A stretch of 64,000 nucleotides of DNA from Straminergon stramineum (GCA_963920665.1 OY987265.1:33733001-33797000), one strand, 5' to 3'. Positions 51,648-63,787 are shown, counted from the stretch's first letter. Notes: generated by a model not told the origin, from the sequence alone. Made by a program: numbers and translations.

Positions 51648-52972
51648 AGAAAACTGGAGTCAGGAGGTTCAACGCAGTTGCTACTTATTTACTTTTCGAA
51701 GCTCGTCATTGTGAACTCGTGAGCACGTGAAACAGGACACTGTTTGAAAATGGTGAACCTCAGAGCCTGTGTCACAATTTTGCAAACAATATTCTCCGAA
51801 GTCCCACGATAAGCAATGCCGCTACTCTGCATTGAGCTACTTCCCATTTAAAACCTAGAAACTCTCGATTGCACAGGGACACCGTCAACAGAATCTGATT
51901 ACCTCTTCCAAATTTTGATCAATCATTTACATAGGCTCACTTCATGCCAGAAACAGGCGAGCGAATCCCAAATTCCATGAGCCCCGACGATTTACTTAAC
52001 AGAGAGTATTCTCCTCATCAAAATATTCGAAACACGACACTACTTTTAACCAGTTCTTTACGATAAGGTGTCGATACAGCAACTCAATTACCTCGACAAT
52101 TGAAAGGCATCACTGCCCAAAATTAGCTCTGTAGTTGCTCTGTCACTACTTCACTTCACTCAGAGCTGGAAAATTTGCACTCCCCCCTCATACTGGCAAT
52201 TTCTGTCATTCACCAAATAGAGACACCGAGTACTAAGTCTTCCAAATTCCAATGAAAGATTCACATTATCCAACTCCATGCCAGAAAGACGCGAGTGAAT
52301 CCCAATTTGCCTGAGTCCACACTATCATTTACAAGAGAGTAATGTCTTCGTCGAATTTTCGAACACGACACCATTTTCAACCAATTCTTCACGATAAAGT
52401 ATTGATACAACGATTCGATTACCTCAAAAATCGAATGATAACACTGCCCGAAATTAGCACTGCAGGTTCTATGTAACCACACTCGTCTCACAAAGAACTG
52501 GACATTAGTCACAATCGCAATCTTGCCAAACACGAGAGAGACAAAATGAATTAAATTCCTTGCACTCCACCACAACTCCAGGTCCAAGAGACTCTTTGAC
52601 ATACCAATCAAAAGGCACCTCCAAGACCGCGAAAAATTCCCAAAATTGAGTCAAAATGAGCGCAGGGGAAGATGTGCACAAGGAAACAAGGCCGAGAGCG
52701 ACGATCTCACCACGTTCCAGGGAGAATCCACGGCGATGGCAGCTGCAATGCAAACCCTGGCGACAGAGACCAGCACGGGTGATTGCCTTTCTGCGGTGAA
52801 GAAGGGTCTCAAAACCCTAGACCCCAGTAATGTGGTCTGTTCCACTTGGAACCTGCGTGCGCAGGGTACTTGCCGCTACCCTGACCAGGCAGATACCCTG
52901 ACCTGGTGAAGAGAGGGTTATTTATATCCCTCCGTTCGTAGGACCTTATCCAGATTGATCGCACGGTGGGAA
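51648..52972 (-). promoter_or_regulatory. Leader/promoter region of the inverted CLU copy, diverged and partly duplicated
   Basis: Homologous in reverse orientation to 24095-25056 but clearly diverged. It is longer because a block is present twice: about 51935-52200 and 52256-52530. Both carry TTCATGCCAGAAA/CTCCATGCCAGAAA-type starts and CGATAAGGTGTCGATACA/CGATAAAGTATTGATACA motifs, offset by about 330 bp. The left side has this block once. The part around 52640-52860 is best conserved and is probably a 5' untranslated exon. Confidence 0.6.
52812..52819 (+). promoter_or_regulatory. Telo-box in leader of the inverted CLU copy
   Basis: AAACCCTA within AAAACCCTAGACCCC, kept at the same relative position as the box at 24271-24278 despite divergence around it. 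Relative to this minus-strand gene it is in the same orientation as its partner is to the left gene. Confidence 0.5.
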
Positions 52973-53436
52973 TGAGCTTCCCCAGTTTATACTGCAATAC
53001 GAGCACCAGTTATCGCTAACTTGCTTCAGTTATCTTTTTGCAAGTAACTTAATGGAGCGAATGTAGAAGTAAAGCACTTTGACCTAGACGGAAGTAGAGA
53101 GAAATTAGAGATATATTAGAGATATTAGTTTGATGTACAATGAGTTTTGGGGGAGTGTTCTAACAATTGCAAGCTCTATGTAAATTTTGGTCCAAAGTTT
53201 TGAATATTATATCCTCCTTGTATGGTGTTTCAATTAGATGACAAATATCTCTAGTATTTCTTTTGAAAGGAAATTTCATATTGCACTTTTCAATCATAAA
53301 TCTAAGAACATGTTGAAAAGAAGAATGTGTTGAATACCAAAGTGGTGGATTTAGAGAAGGACACTTGCTCAAGTATTTCTTGCAATTGCTTCCTTTGTTG
53401 ATTGTTTATTCTTCATTCTTTCAAAATTCATGGTCA
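52973..53436. other. Edge of the gene island, intergenic
   Basis: Composition falls from gene-like to AT-rich near 53040. No gene recognised. Confidence 0.55.
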
Positions 53437-53439
53437 TTA

Positions 53440-53632
53440 GAACATCTTCAATCCAACCAATATATTGGTCTTCCAAATGTATTTCTAACTTTTGATCATA
53501 TATGATTAGAACTTGAAAGTGTTATCATTAGAAGCACATTCAATGATAGTAATTTCAAGTTTTAATTATATACAATTCAAAAGTTAGAAATACATTTGGA
53601 AGGCCAATACTCTAGTTGGATTGAAGATGCTC
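53440..53632. mobile_element. Harbinger/Tourist-like hairpin MITE
   Basis: A 193-bp near-palindrome: the left end GAACATCTTCAATCCAACC pairs with the right end GGATTGAAGATGCTC, and the stem continues almost to the centre around AGAAGCACATTC. TTA lies immediately outside both ends (53437-53439 and 53633-53635), as expected for a PIF/Harbinger-type TTA target duplication. It could fold into a long hairpin if transcribed. Confidence 0.75.
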
Positions 53633-53635
53633 TTA

Positions 53636-56435
53636 TTTGTTGATATTTGGATTAAAAAAATTTGGAATCAAACTTATTGTCATAATAAATGCTGAGGTAC
53701 AATGTATAGTTCATGTCTCACTAGTACATATGTAGTTGTAATTAAGAGGCCAATAATCTAATCAACCCATGTCCCTTATGTACTTTGAAGACCCTTGTCA
53801 CCCTTTGAGAGGGTTGGCCCAATTTGATGACCTTTTCCAAAAAATATGAATGATAATAGTCGAAAGTTAGACTTTCTCTACTCTTATTGATCTTTGTTAT
53901 CAAATTCTTGTTATCGAGACCTACATTGTGATCTTTGAGTACCTCAAATAGAAGAAAATAGAACGAAGTCCAAGTATTTCAAGGGTAAAGTATTTAATCA
54001 AATGGTTGAATGTTTGAAGTTCAAAGGTCAAATTTCAAAGCCAGAGATTGAAGACTAAAATTCAAATCTTGAATAGGAAGTTGTTTGTAAGTTCATTTGA
54101 ATGAGTCTAAGGTTACAAGCACACTTGGGAAAATGGTTGGCAACCCTTCCACATTCCAAAGATCACACATGATTAGGTGGTCTCACACCATCATATTGAA
54201 GTTTTTTGCCGCTCTAAAACCTCCTCCAAACATTGTCCCACACCAGCGGTCTCCCATCTATGTCACTAAGAGGGATTTGTTCCCTGTCATCAATATTTAA
54301 CCATGTTGGCCTAACAAATAGAGTGGAGATGCTCTAAGAGCACTATTATCATGGCACGAGCTCTATAGCATGGCAAACTACCTCAAGAGGACTCACTAGA
54401 CCAAAATGTTTGGAAAGGGTGATTAATTTCCCATTATGGAATGGTAGCCAAGTTCAATAAATAGTCGCAAACCTTAAAAGAAGATGAGATTCTTTGAATT
54501 TATGCAATATTGAAGCTACTCTTCATTGTTCATCAAATGACTCATGTACATGTTCTATATGGGAACTTTGGTTGTGGTACAACAAAGATCCCGACATACA
54601 ACAATTCTTTGATTCTCTCGCGTAACGGATAAATAGCAAACATGGAATAATGGTGAGAGTAGACAATATTTGGTGAGCTCACCAAGGCATATAATGTTGA
54701 TGCATGAAGGGTGGGAGATACCAATTAATTAGGCAAACCCCATTGTCCTACCAAACATGGTCATGATCCCAAACCACAATAACGGTGTGCTAATAGCTAT
54801 TATTGCACAATATCTACTCTAAGGCATTTTGGAGTTTTGTTTGATTTCATTTATTTCTTGACACAAATGATAGGGAATTTCTTTGCAAAAGAGTATATAC
54901 CAATACATGTTGTCTAATCAATAACAATCCATATTTCCAAATGGTAATTTCACATGTTCTCATTTGGTTGATTTTTTATTGAGCTTTGCACTATGTAAAT
55001 CTTCAATTATACTAAATAAAATTGAGAGAATATAGGATAAGAAATTCATTTCAACTTTATTAATAAAGGTAGTAGTGGATTTGCAAATGTTATATCTAAG
55101 AGTAGAAAGGTGTTTAATTCTAAGGAACAAGTATTGAGAGCAAGTCTTGGATCATGTTAGCTCCCAAAGAGTGTTCAATTTGACACCTTAGAATTTTTGA
55201 GCTAATTTACTAATCATTGTAGTGCAAGATTATAACCCAACCTTTAAATACCTTCAATTCTTTTGGATATTTTGGATATCAAGTTTTTTTGTTTTTATTT
55301 ATCTCACCTTTGCTATAGAAAATAAAAAGTTCAATAATTTTAAACAAAATAAATATAAAATCATATATATATAATCAAGCCAACTTGCCTAGCTAATAGT
55401 TGATGATATTTTCATTTTCTTATTCATACCTTATTTATAAGTTTGTAGTAATGAATATAATGCACATTCTTTCAAAAAATTCTTAAGAATATTACTTTTA
55501 GACTTAACAATGGCATGCATGTGTAATTGCAAAAGCCCTAAACAAACTCTTTCAAACCTTTTAGGGAGTAATGTACATTATATTATAAAGCAATATTTGT
55601 GAACATTGAAAATGTCCATTGAATGATGTATATACAACAAGAATTTTTTGCATATGAATAATCAAATTCATTATTTACAATGTGAAGAAAATTTTCTTAG
55701 ACTTCAAATAAATATCTAATGTAAACAAGATATTTTTCTAATGTTTTGGATTAAAAAATTGTCAACTTCTTTTTAAATCCATTTTTGAGGAGGGTGTCCA
55801 AAACTTTATATGAGGGCTTCATACAAGCATTAATACTATAGTGCATGAGTGAGGATCTTTTTTTATACATAGATTATGCACCAAAAAAATTTAAAATTGG
55901 AGATGAAGTTGAATCAAATTCTAGGCTAGATCCAACTTAGTCTTCAATCTTCTATGCACAAAAATTCCCCAAAGCACTATTTACCATGTACTAGGCATTT
56001 TTTCAAGATTTGGGAATTTAGAATTGGAAATTATTTAGTGGAAAGCCCCAAAGTCCCATTTTCTACCAAAATGTTCAACTTTGGGTGTCTAGAAGCTTTG
56101 AATCAAATTTGATCTTCAAAAGTTTATAATTTGTCATCAAGTTCGTTGCACCCATATAATTGCTCATTTTGATATATTAGGACATGGTTTTTTGTATATA
56201 AGCTTTTGTAATTGAGGAAATGTAAGTATATATTTTTCACCTAAAATTGTACGAATAAGTATTTTGCATGCTTTTTATTGTTGAATTTTCCAATTTTCCA
56301 TTGGATCATGTTGGAAGTCAAAAAGCCAGCCCTTATTCCGTGTGGAAGCCAACCCTAAGCTAGACAAGTCTTCACAAAGCAATGCAATTGGTTGTATATA
56401 TGCTCTATACAAACTAAAATATGTACTATACTATA
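53636..56435. other. AT-rich intergenic DNA, no gene recognised
   Basis: No coding or RNA gene seen. GTGGAGATGCTC followed by TAA near 54326-54341 looks like a single end of a GAGCATCTCC-type element; its partner was not found. A short AT dinucleotide run lies near 55364-55373. Confidence 0.55.
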
Positions 56436-56600
56436 AGGTAAACTACCCAATTCCAAACCAAATAGGAGCAAGCCCATTGTGGGCTAAATTATGGTGGTGG
56501 TGTACCTTTCAAAACTTGAATGTACACCACTAACACAATTTAGCCCACAATAGACTTGATCCCATTTGGTCTAGAGTGGCAGATAGTTTATCTTATATTA
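56436..56600. mobile_element. Foldback (hairpin) element
   Basis: The segment around ACCAAATAGGAGCAAGCCCA, then TTGTGGGCTAAATT, then GTGGTGTAC, pairs with GTACACCAC, AATTTAGCCCACAA and GATCCCATTTGGT on the other side of a short loop (about 56505-56519). The stem continues weakly outward through TATAAGGTAAACTA and TAGTTTATCTTATA. No clear target-site duplication, so its class is open. Confidence 0.6.
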
Positions 56601-56858
56601 GGGGATCCATATCACAATAGATTGTTTGGCAATGCATGCAAATATGGAACAAGTCCTAAGCTTACACTCTTCACAAGTAAATCAAGTATCTATCATAATT
56701 TAATTTATATTGGATTGTATTCATTCTTGGTGGTAGGAGTTGTATTAGGAAATGAATCTAGTTAAATGTTATACCAAAATCAAGACTATTCTAAGACTAT
56801 TCCTTAAATCAAGTGCTATCCAGCCTAAAAGTTAATGTACATTTCCAAAAATCTAGTA

Positions 56859-56900
56859 CTTCCTCCATCCCCAAATTATTTCTTAATTCTCCTTAATTTT
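56859..56900 (+). mobile_element. Stowaway-like element, isolated left end
   Basis: TA followed by CTTCCTCCATCCCCAAATTA matches the left end of the elements at 11289 and 59813. No right end found, so the extent is unknown. Confidence 0.35.
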
Positions 56901-57597
56901 TTGTTACAAAATGATCTTCAACAAGTTGCAAGTTGTAATGTGGAAGAAAGGACCCAAGGTTGCTGGGATTTTGAGAGCTACAAGACAAAACTCAAGTAAG
57001 AATATGAAGAGACCAATAAGAAGTATTGATATTCGTTGCTACACATGGGCATGGACCACAAGTCAATAGCTATAAGTCAACAACCCGAAATCAATGGCTA
57101 CATGGACAAGTCTTGGGCCACAAGCACCACTAGGCAATAAATTGATTTCCTTCCAACACCACACATGGCCATGGGTAAGACCTCACAATTAGCAATTGAG
57201 TGGCCATTGGTGCTCCTCAAAAATGCCCCCCAAAGTCCACTTTTGACTACTCCAAAACTACACTTTGAAAAGGGCTCCAAAGCTCAAAGTTTCAAGATAA
57301 TAGGATTGCACCAAACTTTACTTACAACTCAGAACAAGATGAGATAACTTTGTTTTTAGCCTTCATCTAGAACACTTTGTCCAACAAAAAGATCAATTGG
57401 AGATGAAGAGAGTGCATATCAAAGAACATGGAGAAGAGGGTGGAGAGTGGAACTTTGGATAGTTCCACCTAAGAGTGTCCCAACAAAGTTCTCCAAAAAA
57501 TTAAGAAAAAAATAATTTTTCCAATTTGGAAATTTTGAAAACCAAAAATAAATAATAATATAAAAATTTCATATCTTCGATGTCTTGCAAAGGGGTA

Positions 57598-58281
57598 CTA
57601 GGATGTGAGCCTAGGAATTTAAGCACCCTCCCCCGGGTATGCAACTTCCATATTATATGGCCCTAATTATAATCACTTATAATGCATTTTAATCCAATCT
57701 TAAGGGATGTAATTTGTTTTAATGTAGAATAATCATATAGCCCTTTTAACAAGGAATCCAAAAATGTATTTATGTACATGAAACAAATATTTTTGAAGAC
57801 AATAATAGCATTAAAAACCTAATTATATGAGTTTTTTTAATACATGTATCATAGGCTGAGCTAGGCAACTTTTGGGGCTTTCTAATAAAAATTTAATTTT
57901 AACTAGACCCAACTTCTTTGTATATATTTTTAGAAACTAGGCATAGGTGTTTCAGTTCTTCATATATATTGTGAGTTTTTTTCTAAAATGTATGCAATTC
58001 AACATTTTCTACATTTAATTTTCTTTTAATTTGGTCTTCAACTAGCTTGTTGGTCTTTTTAATTTGATATAATTTTAACAAAAGCCATCCTCTAAGCTCT
58101 TTTAATGCCGATGACCCCTGAATATAATACAAGAGTTGCGTACCCAGGCACCCTCCATGGTAATAGGATATCAATGTTAATTTAGGTATGTATGCTATAG
58201 ACACCTTCAATAATTGTAGGGTACCTCCTTACACCTAAGCTCAAGACTCATAAACTCAAATTTCTAGACTCACTCACTAGC
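57598..58281. mobile_element. Inverted-end element with internal minisatellite (copy 2)
   Basis: The left end CTAGGATGTGAGCCTAGGA and the right end (TTTCTAGACTCACTCACTAGC, preceded by CTAAGCTCAAGACTCATA) match those of the element at 22611-23148. Next to the right end are about one and a half units of the same internal repeat (CACCCTCCATGGTAATAGG, then CACCTTCAATAATTGTAGGG). The rest of the interior is AT-rich and differs from copy 1, so the family varies in content between conserved ends. Confidence 0.7.
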
Positions 58282-58501
58282 ATTGTTGGTGTTGTGTGGA
58301 AAATGAACTTTTGACAAACAAGCATAAACTGATTTTCCCACATAAAATCATGTGCTTAACTTAATTTACATCAAGCTTATCTTTGTCACCAATGTGATAG
58401 AAACACCATCAATGGATGATGTCTTTCAATTTCAGGGCATATGACCCTAAGACAAATCCATTCAAGACATTCAGTTATATCAATAAAAAAACTCTAATAC
58501 A

Positions 58502-58555
58502 TTACCACCACCCTCCCCCCCCCCAAAAAAATGTATGTATGTATGTATGTTCTAC
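58502..58555 (+). repeat. Low-complexity run: poly-C, poly-A and ATGT microsatellite
   Basis: A C-rich run followed by A7 and five tandem ATGT units (near 58531-58550). No function indicated. Confidence 0.8.
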
Positions 58556-58997
58556 TGAGAGTGAAAATCTAAAATATAGTTTTGCAAATCAAAAAATAAT
58601 TGAACAAAAATGAAATAATTTCATAATAAGCAAATTCCAATTAACTTCAAGTATAACACAAAAGTTATATTCCTTTATTCTAAAGTTTCTTTTAAATATT
58701 CAATTGTAGAATCTTGCACTAGATTAGGATCTTGTATTTCTCTCTAACTCTCTTATGAAACTACAAATTTTGACAACTATATCTTTCTGAAATTTGATAT
58801 GGACAATACAAAATTAAAATTGTAGATTATTGATACATTGAAATTGCAAATTTATGGAACTTTGAAATTTTAACATTTTGCAAGTGAGGTAGCTTGGACT
58901 CTATTCTTCATTGGTAGACATCAATGTCTATCCAATCTGACAAATGTGACAACCATGATTATAGCCATAATGTTCTTGGATGATCCATCCAACTTAA

Positions 58998-59579
58998 TCC
59001 CTAAAGAACAATTGTCTGTTGAATGGACAATTGAAAATCTAAGTAGGTTCCTATGAAGTCAATTTTGGTTGGATGTTCTTCAAATTTTAACACAAAGTAT
59101 GAACATGTACCCCCTAAGTGGGAATTTAATTTTTTTCCGATTGGATGCTGAATCAAAAGTTATACTGCCCTAAACTTTTCAGGTAGCTCATGCAACTTCG
59201 GGCAACATGTGCAAAATACCCCCTCTACTTTTGAAATTTGGAAGGTATGTTAAGTACATGATACATGATGCAAATGTTTAAAAAAAATAAACATATACAG
59301 TGTAAAAATCTCACTTTAGGAGGAGTTGTTGGCCGGGTTGTTGGCCCAGTCGGGCAAGGTTGAAAAAAACATTTCTCTTCTAACTTAAAATGTTATAATC
59401 TTTCAATCTGTGCGGTCAAAGTTTATGAATTTTTTTCCACATATTCCCATATTAGTCTAGTACAAATCTATATGGTTGAATTTTGAAAAAAAGTTTTTTT
59501 TTTCATTTTTTTCTCACTGCCCTAAAAAGTGATAGTTTTTTACAATTTCTACCCATAATATGCCTCCAAGCTTTAGGGG
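58998..59579. mobile_element. 582-bp TTAA-type non-autonomous element
   Basis: The left end TCCCTAAAGAAC follows TTAA (58994-58997). The right end CTTTAGGGG is followed by TTTAA. It shares its left subterminal region (AAGTAGGTTCCTATGAAGTC) with the element at 61526 and, inverted, with 14560-15169. Confidence 0.65.
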
Positions 59580-59812
59580 TTTAAAAAGAATTTAGATTTT
59601 TATTAATAGAACAATAAGATAAAAAACTTTAGCCCTTATGAACTTATTACAGTCTATTTCACTTTTCTTAGTACAATGATTTCTCTTCCTAGTGAGGGCT
59701 TAAAATTAGTAGTAATACAATTTTTCTTTATGTGGAAATTTATTAAATACATTAAAATTTTAACTTGTACTAATTTAAAATAGTGTAATAAGACAGATTT
59801 AGATTTTAACTA

Positions 59813-60339
59813 CTCCCTTCGTCCCAAAATGATCTTCATGTTGGACAAAATGTTTCGGATTAAGGCTAAATATAACATTTAAAAAAAACTTTTTGTACTA
59901 TAAATAGTGTGTGGTGCACTCCTAGCATTATAGAAACTTTATGCTTCAGAGCCCTTTTCAAAGTGGAGTTTTTGAGTATTGAAAAGTGGAATTTGTAGGG
60001 CATTTTCAAGGAGCACTATTGGACACTAAATTGTTGAACGTGAGGTTGTCATTTTGTGGGTATTTTGTACAGGCCTAAAACCATGTGTGGACCTCTGTTT
60101 CACCTCCCTGAACTTCATTTCCTTCAATTGGGCAATACTCAAAGAGATGCAAAAAATCTTAATGAATAATGTTGATTGACCCGTTTAGTCATTTCATTTG
60201 TCTTTTAATTGTCAATAATATAGATGGAGGAGCCCCTACCACTTTGAGTTGTTTTGTTGGTTCTTGATAGCAATCAAAAGTCAAATCTAACCAATTTGCA
60301 ACGTCACAAGTGTAACAAGATCATTTTGGAAGGGAGGAG
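59813..60339. mobile_element. Stowaway-like (Tc1/mariner-type) MITE
   Basis: The left end CTCCCTTCGTCCCAAAATG continues ATCTTC; the right end, read inverted, is CTCCTCCCTTCCAAAATG continuing ATCTTG. TA flanks both sides (59811-59812 and 60340-60341). The CTCCCT-CCGTCCCAAAAT-type terminus with TA target is the known signature of plant Stowaway elements. At 527 bp it is non-coding and longer than most. Confidence 0.8.
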
Positions 60340-60407
60340 TATTACTTTTATGTCCTATGTATAAGAGCATTTTAACCTACTAAGTGTCAACAATGTGACA
60401 TTGTTAA

Positions 60408-60986
60408 TCCCTAAATGCCAACATACTGATAAAACTTATCAATTTTTTTTGGAAATGTAATTGTACAAATTCAAAATACATGTTAGAAATCACATGAGAA
60501 AATAAAACACAAAAATATTGCTTATGGATTGAAAGATTATAATGTTTGATCATAAGGGTGTCAAAATTGTGAAAGTGATTTGAAGTCTTTCAATCCTCTT
60601 TTCACACATCAAATCTAATTAATTGGTCACCAAAAAAATATGAGGTAAAAGCGCAAAACATGCATAATCCCAATCAATTTCGGCTTTTGAAAATCCACTC
60701 TACATTTTTTAAATGAATTTCTAATGGGATTTTTTCTCCAAGATCTAGTATATTGGATCATTTCCAAGAGCCTTCAATACTAGAAATCAAGATTGGCAAT
60801 GGAAAACCTTGCACAAAATCTTGAATTGAATAATCATAATCATTTATTTTCAAAATTGGATTTTTGATGCTAAATCCAAATTTCAAAAATATAAACTATG
60901 AAAAATAGTAACTTGATTAGGTTTTATTTAACTTCAATTGCAAAGTATTGTTGACACTAGAATTCGGCACCTCTAGCGTTTAGGGG
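60408..60986. mobile_element. 579-bp TTAA-type non-autonomous element
   Basis: The left end TCCCTAAATGCC follows TTAA (60404-60407); the right end AGCGTTTAGGGG precedes TTAA (60987-60990). Non-coding and AT-rich. Confidence 0.65.
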
Positions 60987-60990
60987 TTAA

Positions 60991-61521
60991 CTAACCTAAA
61001 TCTTTCTCCTTCGAGGAAGGAATAATGCCTCCTTATATGCTTGGGAGTGAATTTAGTTTTAATTTGTAGAGAATCATTGGTTGGCTTCAAAGGTGCAACA
61101 CTAGTTTCATGAGCTGAATTGAAAGTTGCAAAAGAATCATTGGGTGACTAGAAAATTGCCATCCTTGGGGTTTCTACTTTATGTAGAGGCAAAAGGGACC
61201 TCCCTAACATTGGTTATAATGTCATGGGGTCAAGCTAAATTGAATCATCCTATTACTGAATGCACAAAATTATTGTCATTATTATTATTTGATAAAAAAA
61301 AGTTAACCTGTGCATGGATCAAAGTGCATATTATTACTTCATTTTATTTTAACTTCTATTTTTATGTCTCATACACATGAACACTTTTAACTATTGTGTG
61401 TTGATGTCAAACATGGTTCAACTAGTGCTATCCTAGATGTTCAATATTTATAAGTAGGTTTTAAGATTGGTTACGATTAATCTAAAAAAATCTAAAAATT
61501 TGTGTCGGCATCTTTAGGACA
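60991..61521. other. AT-rich intergenic DNA between elements
   Basis: An 84-codon frame (61126-61380, +) is open but has no recognisable motif or splice context; no gene is called. Confidence 0.5.
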
Positions 61522-61525
61522 TTAA

Positions 61526-62077
61526 TCCCTAAAGGATCAAGTATCCGTTCAACGTACACAAGAAATCTCAAGTAGGTTCCTATGAAGTCATTTTTAGTCA
61601 AATGTTTATGAAATTTGGACACAATGTGTAAACATGTATTTTTATTGTGAAAAACTCATTTTTTTTACAATCAAGTGTCTAGAAAAAAAGAAATGATGCC
61701 TTGAACATTTGGGGCAACTTGGGCAATTCAAGGGACCTTTAGAAAATCTTTTGCAAAAAAGTTTATCAACTTTTAAAATTTGTCATGTATATAAATAATA
61801 AAATATGACATGCAATTGTCCAAAAAACATTTAGTCCTCAAATCACATTCTAAGAGGAGTCAAGCTTTACTAGCTACGTTGGGGCGGTTTCAAGAAAAAA
61901 CATTTTCTTCTAACTTCAAGTCCTATTATCTTGTAATCTATGAAGTCAAAATTCTTCAAAAAAATTCCACATATTCTGAATGTTTGTCTCAAATTTTTCG
62001 CTATTTGGATTTCAAATTAAAAATTTCCTCATTGCACAAGAAATCATAAAAAAATGACTAGTGTATTGCCAACTCAC
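61526..62077. mobile_element. TTAA-type element, right end disturbed by its neighbour
   Basis: The left end TCCCTAAAGGATC follows TTAA (61522-61525), and AAGTAGGTTCCTATGAAGTC links it to the 58998 element. Its expected GGGG-type right end is missing; the next element starts there after a TTAA, consistent with insertion into, or loss of, the end. Confidence 0.5.
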
Positions 62078-62081
62078 TTAA

Positions 62082-62997
62082 CCCCTAAAGGTATTTGACT
62101 ATGTTTTCACCAAAAACGCTCCAAAATTGTCATCTCTAGTACAAGTATCAAATTTTAGAAAAAAATACATTTTTGGACAAATGTAACCGTAGGATCTTGT
62201 AGTAATTTGGTTTGGGAAGATGCAGAAAAAATTTCAGAAATTTTCACCGTTTGGATTGCAAGATATTAGCATTTGAAGTGACAAAAAGCCATTTTTTGGC
62301 CCTGCGAAAATCCGGGCAGCTGCACTTCACAAGGTCAGATCATTATGAAAAAATGTCCAAAATGTTTGTAACTCTTTGGATTCATTCTCCAAGTCATGTT
62401 GGCTACATGCTTGAAAAATTTTAGATCATTTGGAATTGTACAATGTATAGGAAATAAATAGTAAGTAGAAAGAAGTAGAGAATGATTCAAAATATTAAAT
62501 TGTTAATAATTTATTTATGGAATTGAAAAATGTCAATCCCAATGGTGAAATTGTTGTAATAAACAATCTATACCTCACCTTTTTATTTCTTTCCAAAAAT
62601 TTTAAAAATTGAGTTAAATAATGGTCTTCAAAGTTTATTTTAGAGCAGAGATTCCATTACTAGCCACAAACTGCCCACAACTAAAACTCTTCATAACTTT
62701 CATCTCATAAGTCAAAATGGAATGATTCAAAGCTTTCCAATTTTTATTTTTAAAAAAAGTGATTTTTAAAGAAGTTTTTTTTTGCTGCCCGAGTTGCCTA
62801 CCAAGCAATGAAAACAACATATCATACAATAACTTTTGAACCATGTATTCAAAAGTTATGAAATTTTTTGGGTCTTAAAGCTACTCCTCGGGCACATGTG
62901 GTGTGAAAATTTCAAAGAAAAAAAATAAAAATTCCATTCGTAGCGAGTTGCCAAAAATCACTATGTTGCCAAAAAACACCGTTTGGTCCTTTAGGGG
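62082..62997. mobile_element. 916-bp TTAA-type non-autonomous element
   Basis: The left end CCCCTAAAGGTA follows TTAA (62078-62081); the right end GTCCTTTAGGGG precedes TTAA (62998-63001). It is the inverted relative of 1224-2163. Its right TTAA is shared with the next element. Confidence 0.7.
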
Positions 62998-63001
62998 TTA
63001 A

Positions 63002-63223
63002 CCCTTAAAGGACGTGGCGGATGTTTTTTGTCCAATGAATGACAAGGAATTCTCTTGTGTAGTACAGAATTACAACTATTCATCCTCGGAATTAGGGGTG
63101 GAAAGGGAAGATCTTCTACAATAGTTTGACTCCCAATAAATATTTTTGTTTTTTCTAAAGTGGATGATGTCACACGGTTCCAAAATGACCGATTTCCATA
63201 GTCACTAGCCCAACGTTCAAGGG
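63002..63223. mobile_element. 222-bp TTAA-type MITE abutting its neighbour
   Basis: The left end CCCTTAAAGGACGTGG follows the TTAA at 62998-63001; the right end AACGTTCAAGGG precedes TTAA (63224-63227). Internal words (CCAATGAATGACAA, TCTTCTACAATAG) recur in the element at 63601. Confidence 0.65.
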
Positions 63224-63600
63224 TTAACTTCTTTGCATTGCAGGGTTTTTTAGTGTAATCTAGACATCTCGGATGCTTCTAAAAATTTCATGAGTGAACC
63301 TAACAACATACACTTATGAATGGTCTAAATACTCATTTTGGTGTAGAGCAAAATTTTTACTCCAAGAAGGCCCAAAGTCTGCTGACCCTATTTTGCAGGA
63401 ATGAAAAAAAGATTTTTTTTCTCACTTCAAATGCCATGCAGTCAAATGGGCTGAAATTTTTTCCGCACCATGGTAAAGTACTTTACTTCAATTTCATGCA
63501 ATTGAAGTTTTAAAAGAAAATTATTTTCATTTTTGAATAACATACCAAAAAAACACAGTTTTTGACAATGTCTCCTTGGAAATCCCCATCGGTCCTTCAA

Positions 63601-63787
63601 CCCTAGAAGGATGCTAAGGACAGCTAGTGTCCGATGAATGACAAAGCATTAGTAGAATTTGTGTAGAAAGGAGATAGTCTTCTACAGTAGGTTGACCTAC
63701 ATTGAGTGCTTCTAGTTCGTCTTTTGGTCATGATGCACATGGTGACGAAATCTCTCCTTTCCACAGAGACTACCCTGTCCTGCCGGG
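63601..63787. mobile_element. Degraded relative of the 222-bp TTAA-type MITE
   Basis: The left end CCCTAGAAGGATG follows TCAA; the right end is near CCTGCCGGGG, before TTAG. It shares CGATGAATGACAAAG and TCTTCTACAGTAGG with the 63002 element, so it is a diverged copy with decayed flanks. Confidence 0.5.
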
